In this document: one piece after another, positions 34,772 to 42,798 of the stretch
How positions within the stretch are numbered: position 1 is the first letter of the stretch
Layout of the letters: every line of letters starts with the position of its first letter
Origin: Mucilaginibacter flavus
GTDB lineage: Bacteria; Bacteroidota; Bacteroidia; Sphingobacteriales; Sphingobacteriaceae
NCBI RefSeq assembly: GCF_030409315.1
Contig: NZ_JAUFPS010000001.1
Location: forward strand, 43,172 to 107,171
Direction of reading: 5' to 3'
DNA length: 64,000 nucleotides
The notes under the pieces: generated by a model
Databases searched by the model: none
Told to the model about the DNA's origin: nothing
What the model saw: the letters and a program-made list of their open reading frames with translations, nothing else
Position numbers and translations under genes: made by a program

Positions 34772-34818
34772 TAAAAAAGTATACAGCTTGCAAATTGATT
34801 AAACTGCAAGCTGTGTAC
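34772..34818 (-). terminator. Intrinsic terminator of the metzincin-like lipoprotein gene
   Basis: A 14-bp stem (34779-34792 with 34805-34818, one G-T pair) is followed, in the minus direction, by a T-run (the A-run 34773-34778 on the plus strand). It is placed between two convergent genes. Confidence 0.8.
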
Positions 34819-34891
34819 AAGTATTCATTGGTACCAGCATAAGGAATATCGCTCCTTTTAGCATCAATATAAGTAGAGGTAGCTCCTGATA

Positions 34892-35533
34892 CTATAGCGT
34901 ATTTATTCCGTTTTTTATAGCTTCAATGGCTAAAGTATGAACCAGCGAACCGACGATATAAGGCGGTTCTTTAAATGCTATTGTTAAATCGGTATTACTA
35001 TGCGGGTGGGTCATCCCAACGCGATGTGCCGCTTCATGAGCTATGGTATTACATAAGTCGGCTATCGTATGCCTCGGCATGCCGGTACGGTTTAGTTTGA
35101 TTGGCCCCGTTGCGGTACCAGCGTTATTATTACCATCATTGGCAATATTGCCGCTAAACCAATGGCTTATAGCCGCAAATGGCCCGCCATAAGTTTCAAC
35201 AGTTAAGCCTTGTATTTTGGCCCTCATTCCTGTTGTTATTCTGTCAGTATCCCAGCCCGTCCAGGCCGCGCTGTAAGCACCGCCGGCTGAATATTGCGCT
35301 ACCGAATCTTTTAATCTGTTTTTAAATGTTTCGCTGTTAATGATTTTAACAACCAATATAGCCGCCAAAGTAAAATCCTCTTTTTTATAGCTTGGTATGC
35401 TCATGTCTCCTAATTTATCCTGCGGATTGTTAGGGTAAATAGGTTCATTTTTTACCTGTATAATTTTGCAGCTTCCGCTAATCAGTGTTAGGGCACAGGC
35501 CGTAACAAGTAAGTTTTTTTTGATTAAATACAT
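34892..35533 (-). CDS. Putative zinc metalloprotease lipoprotein with HExxHxxGxxH motif
   Basis: 213 residues, lipobox ISGSC with Cys22. The motif HEAAHRVGMTH at 166-176 is exactly the metzincin zinc site HExxHxxGxxH. A Met-turn cannot be identified with certainty. The rest, including AWTGWDTDRITTGM, matches nothing I recognise. It would be anchored in the envelope. The gene downstream of the secreted protein at 35644-36555 is separated from it by a terminator, so the two are probably independent transcripts. Confidence 0.75.
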   Translation of the reverse strand: MYLIKKNLLVTACALTLISGSCKIIQVKNEPIYPNNPQDKLGDMSIPSYKKEDFTLAAILVVKIINSETFKNRLKDSVAQYSAGGAYSAAWTGWDTDRITTGMRAKIQGLTVETYGGPFAAISHWFSGNIANDGNNNAGTATGPIKLNRTGMPRHTIADLCNTIAHEAAHRVGMTHPHSNTDLTIAFKEPPYIVGSLVHTLAIEAIKNGINTL

Positions 35534-35561
35534 GTTTAAAGGGGATTTGAATTAATTTTTT

Positions 35562-35601
35562 AAAAAAAAACTTACCGTCATCTTAATCAAATGACGGTAA
35601 G
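35562..35601 (-). terminator. Intrinsic terminator of the exported beta-barrel-like protein gene
   Basis: CTTACCGTCAT (35571-35581) and ATGACGGTAAG (35591-35601) form an 11-bp stem. In the minus direction it is followed by nine T (35562-35570). Confidence 0.9.
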
Positions 35602-35643
35602 GTATAGATATGGTTTAGGTTATTACAATTTGTACAGTACCGT

Positions 35644-36555
35644 TTAATTACTTTGATCTGCCGGCTTTGTGGTTGCTGTTTGCGCCTCTTTATTGGTAAA
35701 CAAGTTTACGCCTATCCCCAGGCCTATCCAGGGTTTGCCATGAAATATCCAGCTTCGCTCCAGCGGGGTTGGACGGTTTATCCAGTCAATACCACCGCCC
35801 AGCGTAAAGTTTATGTTTTTGTAACTTATCAATCCGCTTAATGACGGGGAATAAGCTGGCCTGTCGGTACTTGTTTTTGTATAACCATTGGTAGACGCGC
35901 TATCAAGTGATACGGACGATAACGAAAATCCCAGTACCCCGCCAACCGACCAATCTTTACTTAATTTATATTGTGCTGATACGGTTGTGCCAAAAGATAC
36001 ATTATCCTTCCAAACCGATTTTGTGGGTCTGAATTTAAATGGTGCGGTAAACGTACCAAAATTAACACTCCAGTTTTGCCCCTTAGTATATTCAGATACC
36101 GATGTAGCTTTGTCTCTTTGAGTAAGTATAAAATACTTGATATCGGATTTTGGCCTGCTGCCGGGTGCAACAAGGCTTTCCGGTTCCGATTTAAAGTTGT
36201 AGGTACGCCGGTTATTTAGTTGTACTTCGTAATGCTTTCTGATAAAACCTGTATCGGTGGCACCTATTTTAGGTAAGGTCCAAACTAAAAATTTTATAGT
36301 TAAATCGCCTGTTTTAGGGTCAACCTTCACTACAAAAAAGCGCGACCCCTGGTAAGCAATTACCGTATTTGTAGTCGCGATTCCTGTTGCATCGCATTCG
36401 GTAATGCGCAAATTGGCATCAAATATAAAAGTCTTGCCTTTGTAGTCGGCTATGGTATAATCCTTGCCTGCTGCTGTAGTATCAGCAGGTGCCTTTGCCT
36501 TAGCAAATGTGGCAGTTGCGGCAAGCAGTATAATAATGATAGTTGCTTTTTTCAT
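35644..36555 (-). CDS. Exported protein of unknown function, probably outer-membrane beta-barrel
   Basis: 303 residues with a Sec signal (MKKATIIIILLAATATFAKA). The C-terminal half has alternating polar/hydrophobic strands (VSFGTTVSAQYKLSKDWSVG, INFTLGGGIDWINR, WIGLGIGVNLF) like small outer-membrane porin-type barrels. The N-terminal part is unfamiliar. It is divergent from the sensor kinase gene at 36742, with a perfect 15-bp inverted repeat between them, which hints at control by the neighbouring two-component pair. Confidence 0.65.
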   Translation of the reverse strand: MKKATIIIILLAATATFAKAKAPADTTAAGKDYTIADYKGKTFIFDANLRITECDATGIATTNTVIAYQGSRFFVVKVDPKTGDLTIKFLVWTLPKIGATDTGFIRKHYEVQLNNRRTYNFKSEPESLVAPGSRPKSDIKYFILTQRDKATSVSEYTKGQNWSVNFGTFTAPFKFRPTKSVWKDNVSFGTTVSAQYKLSKDWSVGGVLGFSLSSVSLDSASTNGYTKTSTDRPAYSPSLSGLISYKNINFTLGGGIDWINRPTPLERSWIFHGKPWIGLGIGVNLFTNKEAQTATTKPADQSN

Positions 36556-36664
36556 TATAATAAGATTTGGTTTTTAAATTAACTGTTCCCGTTATTTTTC
36601 ATAAAGTTATCAGCATTTAAAACCCTCAGGAATACTTAGTTTTAGGTATATTTCACATAAATTG

Positions 36665-36702
36665 TTGGCAGTAAATACCTCCAATTGGGTATTTACTGCC
36701 AA
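36665..36702. promoter_or_regulatory. Perfect 15-bp inverted repeat between divergent genes
   Basis: TTGGCAGTAAATACC (36665-36679) and its exact reverse complement (36688-36702) with an 8-nt centre. It lies 39 bp before the kinase ATG and 110 bp before the divergent exported protein gene. Operator or RNA hairpin; no T-run follows. Confidence 0.6.
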
Positions 36703-36741
36703 TAAGTATCATTGTACTTTAACCTGAACAAAAAACAATTA

Positions 36742-38667
36742 ATGAAAAGGTTGATAAGCTTATATGCAGTACCGCTGCTTTTATGCATTTGCCTGCCGCG
36801 TGTTTGCGCCGCCGGTACCAAACTTTCGCAAACAGATACCTTGCTTGTTAACGATGACGACAAGCTGCCACTACCGGGGCATATATGGTTTTATGAAGAC
36901 AAATCATTGAAAATCGATATAAATCAGGCCATTGTTCAACGAAATAAAGGGGCATTTGAGGTATTAAATAAGGTTACCTTAAGCAGGGGATACACCAATT
37001 CATATTATTGGGTAACATTTACACTTAAAAATATTACGCAGCATACTGCATCGCTGTTCTTTTGGCAATCAAGCTCGGATGTAAGCAGGATGTTTTTTTA
37101 TGAACTTGATGGCAAACAGATAAAAGTAACCGGCCCAACAGGTGCTCACTATCCGTTTAAGCAGCGGCCTGTTTTAAACAGGGCTTTTTTATTCAACATT
37201 GTGCTAAAGCCCGGCGAAACCAAAACGTATTATGTTTTTGCCGATAAAGTGGGTCATAATTTATATATGCCTATGTACCTATGGAAAGATACCACGGTTT
37301 GGCAGGCCGAGATAAGCAATTATACCACCGATGCTTTTTTGGCCGGTGTGTTGCTATTGGCTATCGTTTTTAACATTTTTCTGTATTTCTCTATAAAAGA
37401 TAAAATCCACTTGTTTTACTGTTTATACGTACTGTGCTCACTGATATTTTTCCTGGAAGAGCAGGGACACGGATTTGAGTGGATATACCCATCAATCCCA
37501 TACCTTCAGGATGAGATGAGACCTTTGGTTGCGGCATTGGGCAACGCTTTTATAATTGAAATTATGCAGCTTTTTGTTGCCCAAACTAAAAAGAACGGTT
37601 TCTTTTTTTACGCTGCCCAAACGTTTAAATACGTGGGGTATATTGTATCGCCTTTTATTTTTGCCATGCTGTTTTTTCACCCGGCCATCTGGATGGAGCA
37701 GGCTGTTTTTTATGTTGTTAACCTGCAGGCCCTGCTTAGTACTGTGGTAGTAGCGGGCAGCGCCATACAGCGCATGCGCGAAGGCTTCAGGCCGGCTTAT
37801 TTTTATTTTTTGGCCATTACGCCCCTGTTACTGGGTATTTTAAATTATATATTTAACACACTGGGTATTACCAACTTTAACCTGGTACGGCCAAACGGCC
37901 TGGTTGTTGGTTCAACTTTGGAGATAGTTTTACTTGCCCTTGCCCTTACCTACCGGTATAACGATGCGTTGGCAGGTAATAAAAAACTGGTAATTGAAAA
38001 TTCCCGGCTGCTGGAACAGGTAATGCTTGCCGAGGAAGAAGAACGTAACAGGCTTGCCCGCGATTTACATGATGACCTTGGCAGTACCCTGGCCACCATT
38101 AAGCTAAATGTTACCAGCTTTCAAAACAGGATACAGTTGTTTGATGAATCATTGCAAAGCTTTTATTTTAATACCGTTACGTTGCTTACCAAAGCCTGCG
38201 ACGATTTACGGCATATATCGCACAACTTAATGCCGCCCGATTTTTCAAAAAAGGGTATGGTGGCAACACTTGAAGAAGAAATAGACCAGATTAACCTTAA
38301 CCAGCAGATAAAGTTTGGTTTTATAGCCGATGATGCAGGGCTAAGTTTTAACCATGCTTTCGAGATTGCCATGTACCGGATTTTTAGCGAACTGATCAAT
38401 AACACATTGAAACACTCGGGCGCTGCCGAAGCGGTGTTGCAGTACATTGTAATTAAAGATAAAAACCTGATCAGGATAGTGGCCGAGGATGATGGTAAAG
38501 GCTTTTCGGCCAATACTACTGCAAACACCAAGGGTATAGGGATCAAAAATATTTCGCAACGCACCAGGTTATTTCACGGCACAGTTAATATCGATTCAAG
38601 TCACCGTGGTACTACCGTAATCATTGAACTTCCGTTTAACCATTCAAACTTTAAGTATGAGGCCTGA
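36742..38667 (+). CDS. 7TM-DISM sensor histidine kinase
   Basis: 641 residues from the ATG at 36742, which opens onto a signal peptide (SLYAVPLLLCICLPRVCAAG); the TTG at 36712 is less likely. Periplasmic 7TMR-DISMED2-like beta domain (about 35-180: YWVTFTLKNITQHTASLFFW), seven membrane helices (about 200-410), a short coiled coil, HisKA_3 box (RLARDLHDDLGSTLATIK, His near 450), and an ATPase domain (ELINNTLKHSGA, DDGKGFS, GIGIKNISQRT). It pairs with the LuxR-type regulator whose start overlaps its end by 11 bp. The ligand is unknown; such N-domains are thought to bind carbohydrates. Confidence 0.9.
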   Translation: MKRLISLYAVPLLLCICLPRVCAAGTKLSQTDTLLVNDDDKLPLPGHIWFYEDKSLKIDINQAIVQRNKGAFEVLNKVTLSRGYTNSYYWVTFTLKNITQHTASLFFWQSSSDVSRMFFYELDGKQIKVTGPTGAHYPFKQRPVLNRAFLFNIVLKPGETKTYYVFADKVGHNLYMPMYLWKDTTVWQAEISNYTTDAFLAGVLLLAIVFNIFLYFSIKDKIHLFYCLYVLCSLIFFLEEQGHGFEWIYPSIPYLQDEMRPLVAALGNAFIIEIMQLFVAQTKKNGFFFYAAQTFKYVGYIVSPFIFAMLFFHPAIWMEQAVFYVVNLQALLSTVVVAGSAIQRMREGFRPAYFYFLAITPLLLGILNYIFNTLGITNFNLVRPNGLVVGSTLEIVLLALALTYRYNDALAGNKKLVIENSRLLEQVMLAEEEERNRLARDLHDDLGSTLATIKLNVTSFQNRIQLFDESLQSFYFNTVTLLTKACDDLRHISHNLMPPDFSKKGMVATLEEEIDQINLNQQIKFGFIADDAGLSFNHAFEIAMYRIFSELINNTLKHSGAAEAVLQYIVIKDKNLIRIVAEDDGKGFSANTTANTKGIGIKNISQRTRLFHGTVNIDSSHRGTTVIIELPFNHSNFKYEA

Positions 38668-39295
38668 TTTGATAAAAATTTTAATTGCCGATGATCATAA
38701 ACTGTTTACCGATGGGCTTTCGGCCCTGTTGAGTACCGTTCCCGAAATTTTGCTTGTGGGTACGGTAAAGAATGGTAAAGAACTTATCCACTGGTTTAAC
38801 CATCAGCAGGCAGCTATCGCGCTTATTGACTTAAATATGCCCGAAATGGATGGTATCGAGGCATCTAAACATTTGCTTAAATATTTCCCCCAAACCCGCA
38901 TCATCATCCTTTCAACCTATTTAAACAACAATTTAATGATTGATTTAAAGAAGATGGGCGTAGCCGGGTACCTGAAAAAAGACTGTGATTTTATGGTATT
39001 GCTGGATACGATAAAAAAGGTTGCGGCAGGTGGGTTTGTATTTGAAGATTTTACGACGAAAGAAGCAACTCCGGCTTTTTCTGTAAAAGACGAGTTTTTA
39101 AACAAACACCGGCTTTCGTCGCGCGAAGTAGAGATACTTTCGCTTATCCGTCGTGGTTTTTCGACCAAGGAAATAGCCGAACATTTGTTTATCTCGGTAT
39201 TAACGGTATCAACCCATCGCAAAAACATCTGCCATAAATTAAACATCAAAACGTCGGCAGGTTTAACCCGTTTTGCCATTGATAACAGGTTATAG
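38657..39295 (+). CDS. NarL/FixJ (LuxR-type) response regulator
   Basis: 212 residues from the ATG at 38657, chosen because it gives a normal receiver start (LIKILIADDHK) and an 11-bp overlap with the kinase. Receiver with Asp in IALIDLNMPEMDG, Thr/Ser in IIILSTY and Lys in GYLKKDC; C-terminal helix-turn-helix LSSREVEILSLIRRGFSTKE and VLTVSTHRKNICHKL. It binds DNA as a dimer, and the inverted repeat at 36665 is a possible site. It converges on the lipoprotein gene ending 10 bp away. Confidence 0.92.
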   Translation: MRPDLIKILIADDHKLFTDGLSALLSTVPEILLVGTVKNGKELIHWFNHQQAAIALIDLNMPEMDGIEASKHLLKYFPQTRIIILSTYLNNNLMIDLKKMGVAGYLKKDCDFMVLLDTIKKVAAGGFVFEDFTTKEATPAFSVKDEFLNKHRLSSREVEILSLIRRGFSTKEIAEHLFISVLTVSTHRKNICHKLNIKTSAGLTRFAIDNRL

Positions 39296-39305
39296 GGCCT
39301 TAGTG

Positions 39306-40118
39306 TTAGTTATCAAATAAATCAGCCGGCGAAAATTCCAGCCGCTTATTTTTAAACTTAACGTTCTTGTACTTGTTTTTTGACGGCGGTAATTCGCTCA
39401 CAAACCTGAAATATATATTATAGCCATTTTTGGCGGTATTGCCGGCTTTAAAATAAATTCTGCCCGGGGCCTGAAGATCAACAGGTGTGTTAGTTTTTTG
39501 CCCGCTATAACATTTATCAAAAAAAACGACTTTAAAAGGAGTATCAACTCTTCTGAAAACTAAAGGGTTCTTCAGTAAACAGGTAATGGCAATTGTACTT
39601 TGAGTTCCGTTGGCTTTGTATTCGTCCCGGCAGTTTATGTATAGCAGTGATTGGTCGGTATTGAATGATGTTTCCCAATAAATATTGCTTCCGCTATCTA
39701 CAAAGCCCATTGAGCTGGGATGCAGGCCGTCGGTTATCCATTTACCAGGGTAAAATTTGTTGAAATCATAAACGTTAAGATCTTTATCAGTTAATTTTCC
39801 CCGATTGGAATAGTAGTCTTTAAACTTATCCCTCACGGTGGTTATATAAATAACCTTCTTTTCGGTACCCGAAAACAGCAGGTACTCAATTTCTCCAATC
39901 GGGGTGCCGGCAGGAGCAGGTTTTTGGGTGTTATCCAACATAAAATAGCCATTTTTTTGGCTGATGTAGGTTTTACGGATGTATAACTGATAAGTCGAAT
40001 CCAGGTTGATGTACTGGTAAGTATCTGTTGGTTTCGGATCATCTACATAATAAAAATATTTACCACAGCCCGATAATAACAATGTACAATAAATCAGCAA
40101 AAAGTAGTTTCTTCTCAT
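39306..40118 (-). CDS. Lipoprotein of unknown function
   Basis: 270 residues with a lipoprotein signal (LLLSGC, Cys18). Tyrosine- and lysine-rich, with no domain I recognise. Its start codon overlaps the stop of the upstream gene (ATGA at 40115-40118), so the two proteins are translated together and probably act together in the envelope. The pair lies next to the 7TM kinase and regulator but in convergent orientation. Confidence 0.7.
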   Translation of the reverse strand: MRRNYFLLIYCTLLLSGCGKYFYYVDDPKPTDTYQYINLDSTYQLYIRKTYISQKNGYFMLDNTQKPAPAGTPIGEIEYLLFSGTEKKVIYITTVRDKFKDYYSNRGKLTDKDLNVYDFNKFYPGKWITDGLHPSSMGFVDSGSNIYWETSFNTDQSLLYINCRDEYKANGTQSTIAITCLLKNPLVFRRVDTPFKVVFFDKCYSGQKTNTPVDLQAPGRIYFKAGNTAKNGYNIYFRFVSELPPSKNKYKNVKFKNKRLEFSPADLFDN

Positions 40119-41113
40119 CGCAAGCCAATTTGATTATTTAACAGGTATCCCGAAGCTATTACAGATATGTAATGAGGGTAAGGCACCAGGTGAAAAGCAT
40201 TGTCGTTATTATAATGGATTATGTTTTGGGCATCCAAACTGATGTAGTTATTAAAACAGAGATCGACCCCGTAGCCTTTTGATGGATTAGCCACGGTTAT
40301 GCTTACTATGCCTTTGTTAAACATTTGTTGTTCCGGATCATGGTAATCGATATAAGCGAGGCCCATATTGTTGGAGAGTTTAAATCCGTCGCCTGCATCG
40401 CCGGTGAATTTGGCATAACCTATTTCTATTAAATTAAAATCAGTATGTCTCTTTCCATTATAAACCAGCAAACCGCCGCCGGTATGGTATCGGTCGCCCT
40501 TATCGCCAAGTTTTATAGCATCGAGCTCGCCACCATCATTGTAATATATCACTTGAAAGTGGTCAAATACATGGGCATTGGTAAAGCCCACAATCTGGCA
40601 GTGTTTTTCTTTGTCAGAACTAAAAATGAAATTATCTCCTATAGATAATGACCATTTATAAGGATTTTGCAAAGCAGGCCTTGCAAAATTGGAAAAGTAA
40701 TATAAAGGCACATCCCTATCGGTCAGTAAAATGGCGTTAGGGCGGGTAAAATTGTTAGTTGAAAACCCTGCTGTAAAGGTAACAGCGGTAATAGCATCAA
40801 ACGTAAGCCTCGGAGTAAATGAAGGTGCCCGGCTCCTGCTGCCGAAACCGCCGGTGTATAATTGAAGCTCCTGGTTAAGTGTTGGTAAAAACCACTTCGC
40901 GATAAAATTTGAACCTACACCCGCATCTGCCGAAAGCCGGAAAACAGGGTTAGGCCTGCTGGCATTTTTTCCGAAACCAAACTCAATCGAGCCTTTTATG
41001 GTAACACCCCATTGCAGGTTTTGAGCGTTAGAAACGTACTGAACTTTACTTTGCGCAAAAACTTTTATGGTAAGCACCGTTAAAAGTAAAAATGCAGTGA
41101 TTAAAGGTTTCAT
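40115..41113 (-). CDS. Exported protein of unknown function, likely outer-membrane barrel
   Basis: 332 residues with a Sec signal (MKPLITAFLLLTVLTIKVFA). Many alternating beta strands with aromatic residues (WGVTIKGSIEFGFG, LTFDAITAVTFTAGFSTNNF, GYGVDLCFNNYISL, HYISVIASGYLLNNQIGLR) suggest a beta-barrel or large beta sandwich. I do not recognise the family. It is first in a two-gene unit with the lipoprotein, sharing an ATGA overlap. Confidence 0.68.
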   Translation of the reverse strand: MKPLITAFLLLTVLTIKVFAQSKVQYVSNAQNLQWGVTIKGSIEFGFGKNASRPNPVFRLSADAGVGSNFIAKWFLPTLNQELQLYTGGFGSRSRAPSFTPRLTFDAITAVTFTAGFSTNNFTRPNAILLTDRDVPLYYFSNFARPALQNPYKWSLSIGDNFIFSSDKEKHCQIVGFTNAHVFDHFQVIYYNDGGELDAIKLGDKGDRYHTGGGLLVYNGKRHTDFNLIEIGYAKFTGDAGDGFKLSNNMGLAYIDYHDPEQQMFNKGIVSITVANPSKGYGVDLCFNNYISLDAQNIIHYNNDNAFHLVPYPHYISVIASGYLLNNQIGLR

Positions 41114-41239
41114 CCCATAAATATGCCTATAAAATTCAGAAAAACTAATACCTACTTCTAAGTAAAGCTACCCAAACCTGCGGATTTTGATTTAGCGAGA
41201 TGTAGGCAAACCACTACCGCGGCAGGGTAACACAAGCAT

Positions 41240-41278
41240 AAAAAAAGGCCGCTCCTGGTAAACAAGGAAGCGGCCTTT
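41240..41278 (-). terminator. Intrinsic terminator of the minus-strand SusCD operon
   Basis: AAAGGCCGCT (41244-41253) pairs with AGCGGCCTTT (41269-41278). In the minus direction the stem runs into at least seven T. It stands 26 bp after the SusD-like stop. Confidence 0.92.
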
Positions 41279-41304
41279 ACTTAATCAAATCAAACCCCAG
41301 AAAT

Positions 41305-42777
41305 TTATTTATCCCACCAAACGCGGGCTTTGGCATTAAAATTATTGGTGCCACCGTAATTTGCTATTGCAGCGGTTACATTGGCATTATTTAAATTAAA
41401 CTCTGATTGAGGATAGGGTATTTTACGCGGAATAACACCCGAAGTACCAGGATTAGGAGTTAATACAGGGTAACCTGTACGGCGCCAGTTGGCCCAAACT
41501 TCGTCGGCGTCAAAAACAAAACCGGCCACCCAAAACTCGGTATTGATTTTAGCTATCTGAGCTTCGGCAGTAGCCGGTAGTGGATTTTTGGCAAGATAGG
41601 CGCTTATTTGCGCATCCGTAATTACCGGGCCGCCCGATAGCTTGGCTAACGATTGCATGTGGCCGGTGATGCCTGCCTTGTAATGATCGGCAGCGCTGCC
41701 TGTAATGTATCCGCGTACTATGGCTTCGGCGGTTAAAAACTCAACTTCTGCATAAGCAAAATCAAAGAAAGGGGTATCTTTTTGCCCAAAAGCGTCATAG
41801 TTAACCCTTGTATTTGGTGCCGGGTCGGTTGCTTTAAAGCTGTAGCCAATAAATTGCGTAGTATCAACAGGCAAAGTTTTGGTACCGCTATTGGCTACAA
41901 AAGTGTTATAAACGCCGCCGTATACAGCCAAACGCGGGTCGCCGGCTACCTTCATTTCGGTTATTAGCGTTTTATGCAAAAAGAAATCATTCTCACCATC
42001 ATTCAGTGTAAAGTTAAAACCATTTGGCGCTGCAGAATTGTGCAGTAAAATTGGCATATCGGCATTGCTGGTCATTACACCATCGGCAATGGCTTCTTTT
42101 GCTAAAGCCGAGGCCTGGGTAGGATCAACCTTTATTAAACGCATGCCTATGCGTAATAACATAGACGACGCCAGTTTTTTCCACCCCGCAGCGCTGCCAC
42201 CATAAAACTGGTCGCCGCTTACTTTTTGGCTTGCATTGTTTGTTAAAAGGGTTATTGATTCCCTTAGCTCTTTTACAAAATCGGTATAGATTTGTTGTTG
42301 CGGATCATAAACTGGCGTAAATACCTTATCATTTAAAGCTTTACCTGCCTGGCTGTAAGGGATATCGCCGTAATAATCAGTTAATTTTTGATAAATAAAT
42401 ACGCGCCATATACGGGCAGCCGCGTAGGTTGATTGCATATCGGTGCGGGCTTTTAGCACGGGTACAATATATTCCAGATCGTTAAGCGCCGGCCGGTAAA
42501 AGTTGTTCCAGTAACGTTGCGATACATCATCGGTAGCAACATATGCATTGCCCGGCCAGTCATTAGCGTAGCCATATTGCATAAACGCGTGGCAATAAGC
42601 TGTTCGCGGAAACATATCTACGTTGGATGTATTAACTGTGGCATCTGATAACAACGCGCCCGGATCAACGGAAGTAATAGCATCCGGATTTAAATTGTAC
42701 TTAGCAAAGTTTTTGGTGCAACCCGTAAGCGCGGCAACTATAAAAAAGAATAATATGCTGTTGAATAAATTTTTCAT
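41305..42777 (-). CDS. SusD/RagB family outer-membrane nutrient-binding lipoprotein
   Basis: 490 residues with a lipoprotein signal (LTGCTKN, Cys20). It belongs to the SusD-like_2 branch: YNLNPDAITSVDPGALLSDA near the start, the helical TPR-like region with AAARIWRVFIYQKLTDYYGDIPYS, and the FWVAGFVFDADEVWANWRRTGYP region near the end. SusD proteins form the lid of the SusC channel at the cell surface and bind the substrate glycan or peptide. It starts 21 bp after the SusC gene. The branch does not reveal the ligand. Confidence 0.92.
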   Translation of the reverse strand: MKNLFNSILFFFIVAALTGCTKNFAKYNLNPDAITSVDPGALLSDATVNTSNVDMFPRTAYCHAFMQYGYANDWPGNAYVATDDVSQRYWNNFYRPALNDLEYIVPVLKARTDMQSTYAAARIWRVFIYQKLTDYYGDIPYSQAGKALNDKVFTPVYDPQQQIYTDFVKELRESITLLTNNASQKVSGDQFYGGSAAGWKKLASSMLLRIGMRLIKVDPTQASALAKEAIADGVMTSNADMPILLHNSAAPNGFNFTLNDGENDFFLHKTLITEMKVAGDPRLAVYGGVYNTFVANSGTKTLPVDTTQFIGYSFKATDPAPNTRVNYDAFGQKDTPFFDFAYAEVEFLTAEAIVRGYITGSAADHYKAGITGHMQSLAKLSGGPVITDAQISAYLAKNPLPATAEAQIAKINTEFWVAGFVFDADEVWANWRRTGYPVLTPNPGTSGVIPRKIPYPQSEFNLNNANVTAAIANYGGTNNFNAKARVWWDK

Positions 42778-42798
42778 GATTTTCTCCTTTCTATATGA

